NCBI GenBank assembly: GCA_030066785.1
Contig: JASJAZ010000027.1
Span: forward strand, 1-36,744
DNA from: Desulfobacterales bacterium
GTDB lineage: Bacteria; Desulfobacterota; Desulfobacteria; Desulfobacterales; JASJAZ01
Length of the DNA stretch: 36,744 nt
Direction of reading: 5' to 3'
Of this stretch, positions 25,801 to 34,065 are shown piece after piece. The notes beneath the pieces are model-generated. The model saw nothing but the letters and a program-made list of their open reading frames with translations, did not search any database and had not been told where the DNA came from. The translations under genes and the position numbers were made by a program. Within the stretch, counting starts at the first letter, position 1, and each line of letters starts with the position of its first letter.

Positions 25801-26522
25801 ATTTCTTGGAAAGTAAAAGGTCTGGCCATGCGCCCATCTAAGTTCAGCCTCATGTCCGATCCCTCAACCTCAAGTTTAACCCGCCAGGGATTTTGAACCG
25901 TGGCCAATTCAGCTGCCGATTCGGAAACCAACAAAACACTGAAAGGCATGCCCTTTATGGTGCCATTGCCCTTGATACGTTCTGGTTTTCCAGGAATATT
26001 CCGGACACTGGCCTCCTCGATCCAGTAATGCGTCATTTCGCCAGAAGCTGATTGATAGGTAACATTTGCATCTCGAACATGGAACTTTCCAATGTCTGGC
26101 AGCGCGCCGGCGGTGTCATCAGCCTGGGCATCGCCAAATGTAAAATTATCGGCACCCCCTGCATTTTTTTCCAGAAAAACCTCAGCACCTGTAAAAAGAA
26201 TATCCAGGGCCTTAAATTCACCCAAAAATAGCGGCCATAATGCCAACTGAAATTCAAGTTGCTCAATTCGGGCCAAATAGGGTTTGGAAGCCCACCTCTC
26301 ATTGGCGATGTTCAATTCGCGCACAACGATTCGTGGGCGTAGAGACAATGTGAAACTAATGCGACCGTTCAATTCAACTTTCCGGCCAAAAGCACTGGTT
26401 GCGGCAGCTTCCAGCCGCCCCCTGAATATGCTGGGATCCAGCCAAAATGCGAGCGCGGCGACGCCAAGCATCACCAACATGAAACCGATTAAGAATCCAA
26501 TGAGCAACTTTCTGGAACGCAT
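22842..26522 (-). CDS. AsmA-family outer-envelope biogenesis protein
   Basis: A 1226-residue periplasmic protein anchored by a single N-terminal membrane helix (about 8-28). Just after the helix comes the AsmA pattern RLEAAATSAFGRKVELNGRI and VRELNIANERW; the rest is a long beta-rich repeat region with many short amphipathic strands and turns, and the C-terminal AsmA-type domain is visible around residues 1090-1190 (SGRIDIYAQLSGEG, AGRIQVKGGTAEIHDLVL). AsmA/TamB-like proteins are proposed to bridge the periplasm and move phospholipid or assist outer-membrane assembly. ATG at 26522 is chosen over the TTG at 26525; no clear ribosome site is seen. The tail ends with a hydrophobic stretch (NPAFLLLGLGSLG) that may be a membrane contact. 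Confidence 0.9.
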   Translation of the reverse strand: MRSRKLLIGFLIGFMLVMLGVAALAFWLDPSIFRGRLEAAATSAFGRKVELNGRISFTLSLRPRIVVRELNIANERWASKPYLARIEQLEFQLALWPLFLGEFKALDILFTGAEVFLEKNAGGADNFTFGDAQADDTAGALPDIGKFHVRDANVTYQSASGEMTHYWIEEASVRNIPGKPERIKGNGTIKGMPFSVLLVSESAAELATVQNPWRVKLEVEGSDMRLNLDGRMARPFTFQEIDYRIHIKGTQTDSLEKLLEVDIPSQGSFEIGTRVQKSGGKIWLSDLTAHLQGPEGTPAIRVLDGQGTGGLTEPIQLSMKGQYGDKPFACHFKTERSLKDLPLETPWPMEGQLKVADAQINARGTMTLTAIGEVFEVDGHLQGKKFNLIEHVFGIGPPQTGPYEFTYQVHIAEGNYRVRNIKGQMRDIGPWKSVRIKQGQVTSDAEGRLRGSVEGRFDDLPMTLAFEGGPTKLDTSGQAAWPIKLAASAAGVNINAEGATITSQDKGEIYQVKTQVKSRRFESLGKILGISLPALGAAHLAAQVRRDNDSYEITDLKARVGASDLAGNLRWQQKDGRPFLTGALSSENLMLKTLTSSLSKSGPQPPKDALLNQAVSVEWLDQFDADLELKVKRLKGGRFPTEKVEVAVTMIDGDLEAPFDAKIAGGNIAGEIKLGKNETLPAVSVKAKIENIELGPIFDQLDIFEEVEGSAGSISLVARSQGQMLHEMLSEADITLEIKPAELIYKGQFFPLLNDSRINSAVLAARHGRPIQISASGTVQELPIDFNIVTGAFNDIFRADKPMPVRISVISELARLDIKGSIDKLFENQGINLNYEMRGQEIERIDPLVNFAFPVRGAFHIKGQVTDKDDHYLFTDQARIGNSDIAAVTTYRKRGERLRINIDAYTKELHTTDFDLFDKDAKKKSEDEQAYLIPNYTLPLAALRKTDMTILFKADKILFKDGDLNDMVFQYALEDGHIQSSLAVVGMTGAGVKLDIDINAKNDPPQSKLALAAEEVNYGLILEKSGLTDMVSGRIDIYAQLSGEGDTRRDFLASADGYVSLIGGSGLIASKKFDLWAADLTTVMLSPEWQRQDETNLNCAAGRIQVKGGTAEIHDLVLDTERITIAGSGVLELGSEELNIFIAPRPKKTSLVSLAYPVKVTGTLADPDIQVVKLGKKRQLAASGVLAGFINPAFLLLGLGSLGSGQANPCMLAIENAYAPLHEAEQ

Positions 26523-26661
26523 CAATGCTAACTTTCTGTTTTAAGAAGTGCCGGGGCAAAAGGATATTGGCTAAAAACGACTGAAAGCAATATGGAAAGA
26601 ACTAGGCTGGATGTCAAGCGGGGAAATCACACCTAAAGGTCCCATCATCTAACCAGCAGCG

Positions 26662-28356
26662 CTAATTAAGAATTTTTTCAATAATTGCCTTGGTAATCAT
26701 GTAGGTCGGCCGAACACCTTCGCCCCCCAGGCTGCCGGCCGCCAGGGTTTGACCGCTTTGCAGAGGATTATCAGAGGCATAATACGCATATCGGACCTTG
26801 ACGTCTTTCGATACATGGCCCCGCAAAATGGCCGCTTCCACCGCGCGCTGATAATGCGCGCCTTCCATTTCTAAACCGACTGCTTTCCAACTGGTTAATT
26901 GGAACTTTTCCAATACATCGCGGTTTTGCAGGGATGTTCCCAACACCGTAACAATGGGTCCTTCATAAATGTCAATCGAGTTATCAAAATCCTCTCGTTT
27001 TAAGTCATTCTCAACAATATAGGTATGCGGAATTCCTTCCAGCACGTGGGCGGTGGCCAGCATGATATCTCCCTTTTTACCCGGTAAAATACCCGCTTTG
27101 CCCATAACGGATATGGACTTCACATTAAGAAGGTTTGCGAGGCTTTCCTCGTCCTCCGGTCGCAGCAATTCATCCATCAACTCAAATGCCTGCACCCCAA
27201 ATGCGTAATCCATAACAAGGATCACCGGCTGCTTGGCCTTCACCGCTTGATTATCAATATTCAAAGCGGGGTGGAACTCGACCTTGTCCAGTTTGGCGGT
27301 ATCAATGATTTGGCAATCAGACTGCGCACCGCTTTCGTCCGGCAGTTCATAAAAACCATGCTTGACAGCAACCTCCTTTACAGTCTGCTCCTTTACCTGT
27401 CCGCTTTTGATGAGCTCATAAAAATCCTGGGCGCTCTTATTTTTGCCATGGTCTATGAGCGCATGGTAACCATAAAGCGTATTTAAAACACTGTGTGGAT
27501 TGGCGCTAATGATGTGCAGCGGTCGGTCTTTTAGACCAAGCGCCGCTAATGTGTCTTTTATGGATGCGGCCCAGCGTTTCCCATATATCTGATTCAATAT
27601 GACTTTCAGTAGCGAAGGTGTAAAGTCCATCCGCAGCTGCAGTTCTTTTTTAACTTCCTTGCAAATCGTCTCCCCCAGATAATAAATAATGTTGAAAAGC
27701 CCATTGTTGGCATCGGCTTCTCGTCGACTTTTTTCAAAGTAATCATAGGTTGCTTTGGTTTCCGCATAGGTGCGCCCCAGAATAATGCTTAAATTCCAAA
27801 TGGCCTGGTCCAATTGTTCCGGATTAAGATCATCGTCTGCTTGCATTGCCTGCACGGTTTGCTTCAGTGATTGCCACTCCTTGATCACATCGCCATCTTC
27901 AACCTTGATTAGCCGGTATAATTTCATGGCCTCGATGTAAAGAAAGGTCATGTGGGCAATAATGTCATAAATTTCACTCAATCCCCGGGTAATCACAAAA
28001 CACATCTCGCTTTGGCCCACCCGGTAAGAATCTCTGCGGCGTTTTAAGGCCTTAATTTTTTCAAATGATGTTTCATTTAGAATTTCACGCGCCGTCAATA
28101 CAAACCGATGGCACGATTCAATTCCCCGTGGCAACCGGTCCAAAACATATTCCAAACCTTTCAACTCGATAATGCGCGGATCGTTCATGGATCCATAAAT
28201 TTCGGGATTCAGCGTCCGCAAGGCCTCCTCCAGAGATTGGCCGGATGGCCCCCCAAGCTTATAATACCCTCTTAACATGAGGGCTTCGGTAATGATTTTA
28301 AATGCTCGAATCGCCAGACGCGCTTCATGGGCACTGGTAAGATGGTCAATCATCAT
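26662..28356 (-). CDS. Large protein with a nucleoside-phosphorylase-like C-terminal domain
   Basis: A 564-residue soluble protein; I recall similar uncharacterised proteins grouped as DUF6909, but cannot verify this. Residues 1-240 are mostly helical and contain ALRTLNPEIYGSM and YVLDRLPRGIE blocks; 370-560 form an alpha/beta domain reminiscent of PNP/UDP phosphorylases and AMP nucleosidase: VMGKAGILPGKKGDIML (416-432), VTVLGTS, VGLEMEGAHYQRA (493-505) and YYASDNP (526-532). In the phosphorylase fold an EMEG-type Glu contacts the ribose, and an Asp after the SD pair contacts the base; both positions are populated here. Enzyme activity on a nucleoside or nucleotide is plausible. ATG at 28356 is followed by a second ATG, and neither has a strong ribosome site. 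Confidence 0.75.
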   Translation of the reverse strand: MMIDHLTSAHEARLAIRAFKIITEALMLRGYYKLGGPSGQSLEEALRTLNPEIYGSMNDPRIIELKGLEYVLDRLPRGIESCHRFVLTAREILNETSFEKIKALKRRRDSYRVGQSEMCFVITRGLSEIYDIIAHMTFLYIEAMKLYRLIKVEDGDVIKEWQSLKQTVQAMQADDDLNPEQLDQAIWNLSIILGRTYAETKATYDYFEKSRREADANNGLFNIIYYLGETICKEVKKELQLRMDFTPSLLKVILNQIYGKRWAASIKDTLAALGLKDRPLHIISANPHSVLNTLYGYHALIDHGKNKSAQDFYELIKSGQVKEQTVKEVAVKHGFYELPDESGAQSDCQIIDTAKLDKVEFHPALNIDNQAVKAKQPVILVMDYAFGVQAFELMDELLRPEDEESLANLLNVKSISVMGKAGILPGKKGDIMLATAHVLEGIPHTYIVENDLKREDFDNSIDIYEGPIVTVLGTSLQNRDVLEKFQLTSWKAVGLEMEGAHYQRAVEAAILRGHVSKDVKVRYAYYASDNPLQSGQTLAAGSLGGEGVRPTYMITKAIIEKILN

Positions 28357-28520
28357 TATTACACTGCATCGATCATTTTATTTGCGCTATTGTTTGCTAA
28401 GAAATACGTAAAAGCCATGAAAACCTTATCTTTTTAATTTTACTAACCTAATGAAATTCATGCAAGTTTTTAGAAGAGCGCACTTTTTTGCAGTAGATGT
28501 CACCATCAGCTTGTACGGAA

Positions 28521-28557
28521 AAAGCCAGGCACCCTTTTAAACCGGCACGCTGGCTTT
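28521..28557 (-). terminator. Candidate intrinsic terminator of the mannose-6-phosphate isomerase gene
   Basis: On the minus strand AAAGCCAG (28550-28557) pairs with CTGGCTTT (28521-28528), and the second arm runs into a TTTTT stretch. The loop is long (21 bases) and the hairpin straddles the stop codon, so it is a moderate candidate only. Confidence 0.35.
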
Positions 28558-29742
28558 GTATAAAGTTCCGCAACCTTCGATAAAATAGTTGTTGACTGCG
28601 GCGGGAATGATGATGGATTCACCATGCTGAATGTTGACAGATGGTTGCGTGTGAGGCGGTTTAAAGGTTGTTTGACCGTTGGTGCACAGAATAATTTCAA
28701 CGCTCTGTAACTCTGGACTCTGATAGAGCTCGTTCTCGTTAAGGTCGATGACCGATAGCGCAAACTCTTGGGCGGGGGTCACATACTCTTTCTCATTCTT
28801 GGAAATTGACCGGGGAATGCGAATCTCCGTATCCTGGTCTTCAAATATCAGTGTATTCAACAGTTCCGGCACATCAATATGCTTGGGCGTAGCCCCGCCC
28901 CTCAAAACATTATCGGAATTGGCCATGAGCTCGATACCCGTGCCGTCCAGATAGGCATGCAGTGTCCGGGCAGGCAAAAATATCGCCTGTCCGGGTTCAA
29001 GCTGAACAAGGTTTAAAAAAATAGGTGCTAAAATCCCCACGTCATTGGGATAATACATAGCTATCCTGCTGACCCAATCAAACACAGGATTTTCCTGGGT
29101 GCGTGGCTGCGCGTTTGCAATGGCTTCATCGATGACCGGCTTCAACTCATCCGGACCAAGTCTCATAATGGCGGTAAAAAATTGTTTTAAACCATCCGAA
29201 TTTGGGTGTGAATGTAGCTGCTCCAGTTGAACTTTTAAGCCATTTGGTGTGATGTGTTGCCCCCATTGAATAATGTCGGCAATCTTTCGAAAACCGCACA
29301 GTCCCCAGAAAGACGTTAAAGCACATAGGCATTCGGGTTTGTGATGATCATCTTTGTAATTGCGCTCAAAGGCATCCATGGGAATTCCCCGTGAATTTTC
29401 CCGGGCAAATCCCGCTTTGGCCTGCTCCCGGTCGGGGTGGGCCTGAATGGAAAGCGGTTTGGCGGCCGCCAACACTTTCAGCAAATATGGCAGTTGATTG
29501 TCAAATTTGGTTGCCACTTTGGGCCCCAAAATATCACTGGGATTTGACACGATGAAATCTAGCAGCGACACCCATTCACCATTTTGCTGAATCATTGATG
29601 GTGCTTTGGGATGCGCTCCCATCCAAAGCTCGGCCTGGGGTTGTTGGTCTCGATTCTTGGTACCCAACAAATCAGGTATCGCCGTTGTTGATCCCCACGC
29701 ATAGGTTTGAATCGTATTTTTTAGCTTTCTGATGCGTTGCAT
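28537..29742 (-). CDS. manA: Mannose-6-phosphate isomerase, class I
   Basis: A 401-residue cytoplasmic zinc enzyme that interconverts mannose 6-phosphate and fructose 6-phosphate. Class I landmarks are present in order: YAWGS near the N-terminus, AELWMGAHPKAPS, PLSIQAHPD (Gln and His zinc ligands), a KPE zinc ligand (HHKPECLC), the ARTLHAYL zinc His, and NSDNVLRGG with the catalytic Arg. The length equals that of bacterial ManA. AAAGG lies about seven bases before the ATG. The neighbour upstream on the same strand is a class II aldolase (156-base gap), and together they feed fructose phosphates to and from glycolysis and sugar-nucleotide synthesis. No guanylyltransferase gene is adjacent. Confidence 0.95.
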   Translation of the reverse strand: MQRIRKLKNTIQTYAWGSTTAIPDLLGTKNRDQQPQAELWMGAHPKAPSMIQQNGEWVSLLDFIVSNPSDILGPKVATKFDNQLPYLLKVLAAAKPLSIQAHPDREQAKAGFARENSRGIPMDAFERNYKDDHHKPECLCALTSFWGLCGFRKIADIIQWGQHITPNGLKVQLEQLHSHPNSDGLKQFFTAIMRLGPDELKPVIDEAIANAQPRTQENPVFDWVSRIAMYYPNDVGILAPIFLNLVQLEPGQAIFLPARTLHAYLDGTGIELMANSDNVLRGGATPKHIDVPELLNTLIFEDQDTEIRIPRSISKNEKEYVTPAQEFALSVIDLNENELYQSPELQSVEIILCTNGQTTFKPPHTQPSVNIQHGESIIIPAAVNNYFIEGCGTLYKASVPV

Positions 29743-29898
29743 ACTGTTTACCTTTCGAGCATTCTATCACGCCAATATCCCAGGACTCCATAATTATTCA
29801 AATAAAATGATAGCTTGCCTAAATTTGGTCATCTGTACCACACGCCTCGGGCGACTCAGCATATTTGAAAAATGAGAAAAATCGACGTTTCGTTTCAA

Positions 29899-30879
29899 TC
29901 AGATGCGCCCGGCGCTTCCCAGAACGTTTTCATTTTTATAAGTGACCATTTTAATCAACTCTTCCCGGGCTGGGCCCAGGTATTTGCGCGGATCGAACTC
30001 CGCAGGATTTTCGGCAAATACCTTGCGAATGATGGCGGTCATGGCCAGGCGGCCGTCGCTGTCAATATTGATTTTACACACCGATGATTTGGCCGCGCGG
30101 CGCAGTTGTTCTTCGGGAATACCCACAGCGCTTTCCATCTGACCCCCAAATTGGTTAATCATCGCCACGTGCTGCGGTGTCACCGAAGAAGCCCCGTGCA
30201 AAACAATGGGAAAATCCGGCAGCCGCCGGCCAATTTCATCCAGGATATCAAAACGCAATGGGGGCACCTCTTCACCCTCCTTTAACTTAAACTTATAGGC
30301 CCCGTGGGAAGTGCCAATGGAGATGGCCAGGCTGTCGACACCGGTATTTTCGACAAATTCTTCCACTTCTTCCGGTTTGGTGTAATGCGAGACATCGGAT
30401 ACAACCTCATCCTCAATGCCCGCCAACACCCCCAATTCGCCCTCCACCGTCACGTCTTGGCTGTGGGCGTATTCCACTACCTGGCGAGTCAATTTGATAT
30501 TATCTTCAAAGGCATGATGGGACCCATCCAGCATCACTGATGAAAAACCGGATTCGATACAGGCTTTGGCCAAATCAAATGTATCGCCGTGATCCAGGTG
30601 CAGGGCAATCGGAATCGGTTGTCCCATTTCCTTGGCCATCTGTACGGCACCGGCAGCCATATGCGGTAAAAAAGATGCATTGGCATACTTGCGCGCGCTG
30701 CCGGAAACCTGCAAAATCACCGGGGACCGGGTCTGTGCACATCCCGTAATGATACCTTGTAGCTGTTCCATATTATTGAAATTATAGGCCGGCACAGCAT
30801 ATTGGCCGGCCATGGCCTCTTGAAACATTTTTTGGGTATTTACAAGACCCAATTCCGTGTAATGTAGCGTTGCAGCCAT
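29899..30879 (-). CDS. Class II fructose-bisphosphate aldolase
   Basis: A 326-residue zinc-dependent aldolase that reversibly cleaves fructose 1,6-bisphosphate to dihydroxyacetone phosphate and glyceraldehyde 3-phosphate. Seen are AVPAYNFNN near residue 28, the HLDHGD catalytic Asp and zinc His, MLDGSHH, VEGELG, GTSHGAYK, VLHGASSV and KINIDSD, the phosphate- and zinc-contact blocks in the normal order. The length and the SHGAYK block fit the typical glycolytic/Calvin type rather than tagatose-type paralogues. GGAGG seven bases before the ATG is a strong ribosome site. It precedes manA on the same strand. Another function such as action on a modified sugar phosphate cannot be excluded from sequence alone. 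Confidence 0.95.
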   Translation of the reverse strand: MAATLHYTELGLVNTQKMFQEAMAGQYAVPAYNFNNMEQLQGIITGCAQTRSPVILQVSGSARKYANASFLPHMAAGAVQMAKEMGQPIPIALHLDHGDTFDLAKACIESGFSSVMLDGSHHAFEDNIKLTRQVVEYAHSQDVTVEGELGVLAGIEDEVVSDVSHYTKPEEVEEFVENTGVDSLAISIGTSHGAYKFKLKEGEEVPPLRFDILDEIGRRLPDFPIVLHGASSVTPQHVAMINQFGGQMESAVGIPEEQLRRAAKSSVCKINIDSDGRLAMTAIIRKVFAENPAEFDPRKYLGPAREELIKMVTYKNENVLGSAGRI

Positions 30880-31212
30880 GATATCGCCTCCATCATTGGA
30901 TTTTTGCAGTTATAAAAAATTGAAATGACAACAATAGCAATCTGCCTTTTAAAACAATTTAGTTAGATTTGTATTAAATGCACTTATAATAAAGGCCGGA
31001 AGGCGTTGCGATTGGGGAAAGCGCCATTACCGGTTGCCTTGTTGAAGCACAGGGTAATTGACAAACGTATTTTTTAGGGTGATATCATCTTATAGCAAAT
31101 ACAGTAAAACAGCGGTACCGTAAATTTGGTTATAACCTTGCCAAAAGTATGTCTCATCAGGATGTTAAGTGCCTGGTTTATCGGCCGTCCCCATGGATAT
31201 TCAGGCGCCTAA
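30880..31212. other. Intergenic region between SulP and aldolase genes
   Basis: 333 bases, both neighbours on the minus strand. A+T rich near the aldolase, more even elsewhere. A promoter for the aldolase is expected here, but no pair of hexamers stands out. An AGGCGCCT palindrome at about 31203-31210, just past the SulP stop, has no T-run. I see no gene. Confidence 0.5.
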
Positions 31213-32931
31213 TTAGCGCGTTGTCGCCTCGCTGTCTTTTTGATGGTGCCGCACCGCTGTGGCTACGTTAAAGAACATGCGCTCACGTCCCAAAGTCTCT
31301 CCGAGTGGTGACTTGCGGATGATACGCAACATCGCGGGATTGAGCCCTGCCAGACAGAACATAACACCGCGGTTGCGATGCCGTTCTTCAGCCTCGATGA
31401 GCATTTTAAGCGCCGTGTATTCCAGATCGAAAGTTCTACTGAGATCCAGCACCACCACCTGCGGTCGGTCTCTTTCGATGAGGGGTAAAATCCGTTCTGC
31501 AAGATTCTGGGCGTTGGCGAAAAAGATTCGTCCCTCGGGCTGCAGCAGTAAAAGGCCAGGAAAAGTCTCATCATCCGGGTGTTCTTTCGAGCGGGGCCGG
31601 AAGATGTCGGTGCCGGGTTTGCGCCCCAGAACGTGGAGCGCCGGCTTTTCCTCCTGGTACATTAAACTCAGCAGTGATAGTAGGATGGCAATGACGATGC
31701 CTTGCAGGGTACCCACGAACACCACACCGGCAAATGCAGCAACAGCCCACACAAATTCCATGCGGCGGATTTGGAGTATATCGACAAATTCTTGCGGTTT
31801 GATCAAACCGAAAGAATAGACAATCACCACTGCAGCGAGGGTTGCCTGGGGCATCAGGCTAATCAGTGGCGCCAGGAACAGCAATGTGAGCAAGGCAACG
31901 CCGGCCGTAACCAGCTGCGCCACCTGGGTGCGGGCACCGGCGAGCCGGTTAACCGCGGTCTGCGTGGTGCCGCCCCCAGCCGCCATGGCGCCGAACAGAC
32001 TGCCGCCAATGTTACTGATACCGGTGGCTAGCAGCTCCTGGTTGGCATTGGGCCGCGGCTCACCACTGGCGGCGAATGCGCGTGCGGCCGCCGTGGTTTC
32101 GGTAAAGCTCATCAAGGCAATGCCGAGAGCACCGGGCCAAAGTTTGGCTAACAAAGCCAGATCCGGCAATACCAAGGCCGGCAAGCCTTGGGGAATATGG
32201 CCCGCAGTTGCAACCCCCTGTTGCTCCAAGCCAAAATACGCCACGGCGGCAATGCCGATGGCTACAGCGACGATGGGTGCCGGCGCACGCGGGACGAAAT
32301 GTTCCAGCCCAAGCAAAATCGCAAACATGACGGCGCTTAAGACCAGCGTGATTATAGAAGTCTCCGGTAAATGCTGAAGGATGGCAAGCAGGTTTTCCAG
32401 AAATGATCCCTTGTCGAAATGGATGCCCATCAGCTTTGGCAACTGGTCCGCCACAATAACAAGACCGATTCCCGCTTTGAATCCCACCAGCACCGACTCT
32501 GAAATATAGTTGGCGACAAAACCGATCCGCAAAACGGAGGCCAGCACAAGAAAGGCACCAACCAACAGCGCCAGTGTCGCGGAAGCGATTAGCAACGCGG
32601 CGGGCTCTCCGCCCGGAACGACTAATCCGATCTGAGCGCCTGCCAGAATTGCGATGGTCGTCGTGGTGCTCGTGCTTAGCGGCCGCGAAGTCCCGAGCGC
32701 AGCGTAAATTACCAGCGGCACAAAGGCGGTGTAGAGTCCTACCTGAACAGGCAGATTGGCGATCGTTGCATAAGCCATCGCCTTGGGGATGACCACGGCA
32801 GCGGCCGTCAATCCAGCGACCAAATCTGCTCGCCACCACATGCGCTGGTAAACGGGCAACCACTCTAACAAGGGTATTAACTTGTGCGTGATGACCAATC
32901 TCCTATTAATGGTGACTAGAACGTATCTCAA
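31213..32931 (-). CDS. SulP-family anion transporter with STAS domain
   Basis: About 550-570 residues. Residues 20-420 form the SulP membrane domain with the motif ADLVAGLTAAAVVIPKAMAYA (part), LPVQVGLYTAFVPLVIYAALGTSRPLSTSTT (part) and GGTTQTAVNR; residues 440-560 form a C-terminal STAS domain (VVVLDLSRTFDLEYTALKML). The family moves sulfate, bicarbonate, or other anions; the substrate is not determined here. The start is uncertain: the longest frame starts with TTG at 32931, inside a palindromic element; an AGGAG site (32900-32904) is correctly spaced from an in-frame ATC codon (32890-32892) instead of ATG. It is divergent from an SDR gene. The surrounding Gly/Ala and CpG content is a little higher than in the neighbours. 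Confidence 0.9.
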   Translation of the reverse strand: MRYVLVTINRRLVITHKLIPLLEWLPVYQRMWWRADLVAGLTAAAVVIPKAMAYATIANLPVQVGLYTAFVPLVIYAALGTSRPLSTSTTTTIAILAGAQIGLVVPGGEPAALLIASATLALLVGAFLVLASVLRIGFVANYISESVLVGFKAGIGLVIVADQLPKLMGIHFDKGSFLENLLAILQHLPETSIITLVLSAVMFAILLGLEHFVPRAPAPIVAVAIGIAAVAYFGLEQQGVATAGHIPQGLPALVLPDLALLAKLWPGALGIALMSFTETTAAARAFAASGEPRPNANQELLATGISNIGGSLFGAMAAGGGTTQTAVNRLAGARTQVAQLVTAGVALLTLLFLAPLISLMPQATLAAVVIVYSFGLIKPQEFVDILQIRRMEFVWAVAAFAGVVFVGTLQGIVIAILLSLLSLMYQEEKPALHVLGRKPGTDIFRPRSKEHPDDETFPGLLLLQPEGRIFFANAQNLAERILPLIERDRPQVVVLDLSRTFDLEYTALKMLIEAEERHRNRGVMFCLAGLNPAMLRIIRKSPLGETLGRERMFFNVATAVRHHQKDSEATTR

Positions 32932-33062
32932 AAAAGTCTAAGTGCCCCTGGCAGTGTTGTGAACCGGCTCAAAATGCTCACATACTGCGTGTATGCTCCA
33001 CTTTTTCGCCGCTTCACGCCTTGCCAGGAACCCTAATCTTTTTTTTGAGATGCGTTCTAGTC
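32914..33062. repeat. 149-bp near-perfect palindromic element
   Basis: Arms 32914-32967 and 33008-33062 are inverted copies that differ at only scattered positions (both outer ends read GACTAGAACG or its complement, then ATCTCAAAAAA). The inner part continues the symmetry to a CATAC-N5-GTATG centre at about 32988. The DNA can fold into one long hairpin or a cruciform. The outer CTAG tetranucleotides could be target duplications. It looks like a MITE- or REP-type dispersed repeat rather than a terminator, and its left arm overlaps the longest SulP reading frame. Confidence 0.75.
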
Positions 33063-33183
33063 TTTTTCGCTCGATTTTATTGATACAAGCTTGCCTTTCC
33101 CAAAACGAGTTTGTTAATTATGGCTGATAAATGCTATTTGAATTTCGGATAAAATTCAAAATTTGACACTCAGGGAGGCATCA

Positions 33184-33975
33184 ATGGATCTTGGTATAAA
33201 CGGTAAAATTGCATTGGTGACAGCGGCAAGCCGTGGGTTGGGTCGCGGCTGCGCGGAACAGTTGGCCGCGGAAGGGTGTCGCGTGGCGATCTGCGCCCGT
33301 GAAATGGCCGCCGTCAAACAGGCCGCCGAAGAAATATCCACCGCAACCGGCGCGGATGTGATGGGATTTGGCGCTGATATGCGCAACGCCGATCAAATAT
33401 CGCGTCTGCTTGCAGACGTGCGGCAGTCACTGGGAGATCCCGATATTCTGGTCACCAATGCCGGGGGCCCGCCACCGGGGACCTATGCCAGTACGACCGT
33501 GCAGGAATATGAAAAGGCGATCAACCTCACCTTGATGAGTGCCGTACACCTGATTCATGGGGTGACACCGGCCATGCAACGCAGACAATGGGGCCGGATT
33601 ATTGCCATCACTTCCATTTCGGTGAAACAGCCCATCGACACGCTGCTTTTATCCAATATGGCCCGGGCGGGACTGACCGGCTTTTTAAAAACGATTGCCA
33701 CCGAGTTGGCCCCTGATGGTATTACCGTCAACGCCTTGTTGCCGGGCACCCATCAAACATCGCGCATCGATCAGTTGGCGCAAGATCGCGCCGAAAGGGA
33801 AAACAAGTCCAAAAAGGACATTATCCGGGAAATGAAGGCGACCAATCCCAGCCGCACCATCGGCGATCCATCTGATTTTGGCGCCGCAGCGGCTTTCCTG
33901 GCCGGCATGCAGGCGCGCTACATCACGGGCCAGAATTTACTGGTCGATGGCGGCACCTATCGTGGGCTACTGTAA
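33184..33975 (+). CDS. SDR-family oxidoreductase-like protein lacking catalytic Tyr and Lys
   Basis: A 263-residue classical-type short-chain dehydrogenase fold. The cofactor site TAASRGLG (13-20) and NAGG (92-95), Ser144 of the active-site triad (ITSIS) and the C-terminal GQNLLVDGG are intact. The catalytic YxxxK is replaced by SNMAR (Ser157, Arg161). I recall a FabG-like SDR subgroup without the Tyr, so this may be a normal feature of that group rather than decay, but activity cannot be assumed. ATG at 33184 follows GGGAGG by five bases; the longer frame from TTG at 33163 is rejected. It is divergent from SulP across the palindromic element and convergent with the transketolase genes. Confidence 0.88.
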   Translation: MDLGINGKIALVTAASRGLGRGCAEQLAAEGCRVAICAREMAAVKQAAEEISTATGADVMGFGADMRNADQISRLLADVRQSLGDPDILVTNAGGPPPGTYASTTVQEYEKAINLTLMSAVHLIHGVTPAMQRRQWGRIIAITSISVKQPIDTLLLSNMARAGLTGFLKTIATELAPDGITVNALLPGTHQTSRIDQLAQDRAERENKSKKDIIREMKATNPSRTIGDPSDFGAAAAFLAGMQARYITGQNLLVDGGTYRGLL

Positions 33976-34044
33976 TTTCACCAACACCTAAACTAAGCCA
34001 TAGATTCGGCCCATGGCCCTAATCTGAAGGCAATGGCGTTTTTC

Positions 34045-34059
34045 TCTGCTGCCAGCAGA
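34045..34059. repeat. Hairpin just after the transketolase C-terminal subunit gene
   Basis: TCTGCT-GCC-AGCAGA is a perfect six-base-pair stem seven bases beyond the transketolase stop. It has no T-run on the minus strand, so it might be a weak bidirectional terminator or an RNA-stability hairpin between two convergent operons. Confidence 0.35.
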
Positions 34060-34065
34060 TTAAGA

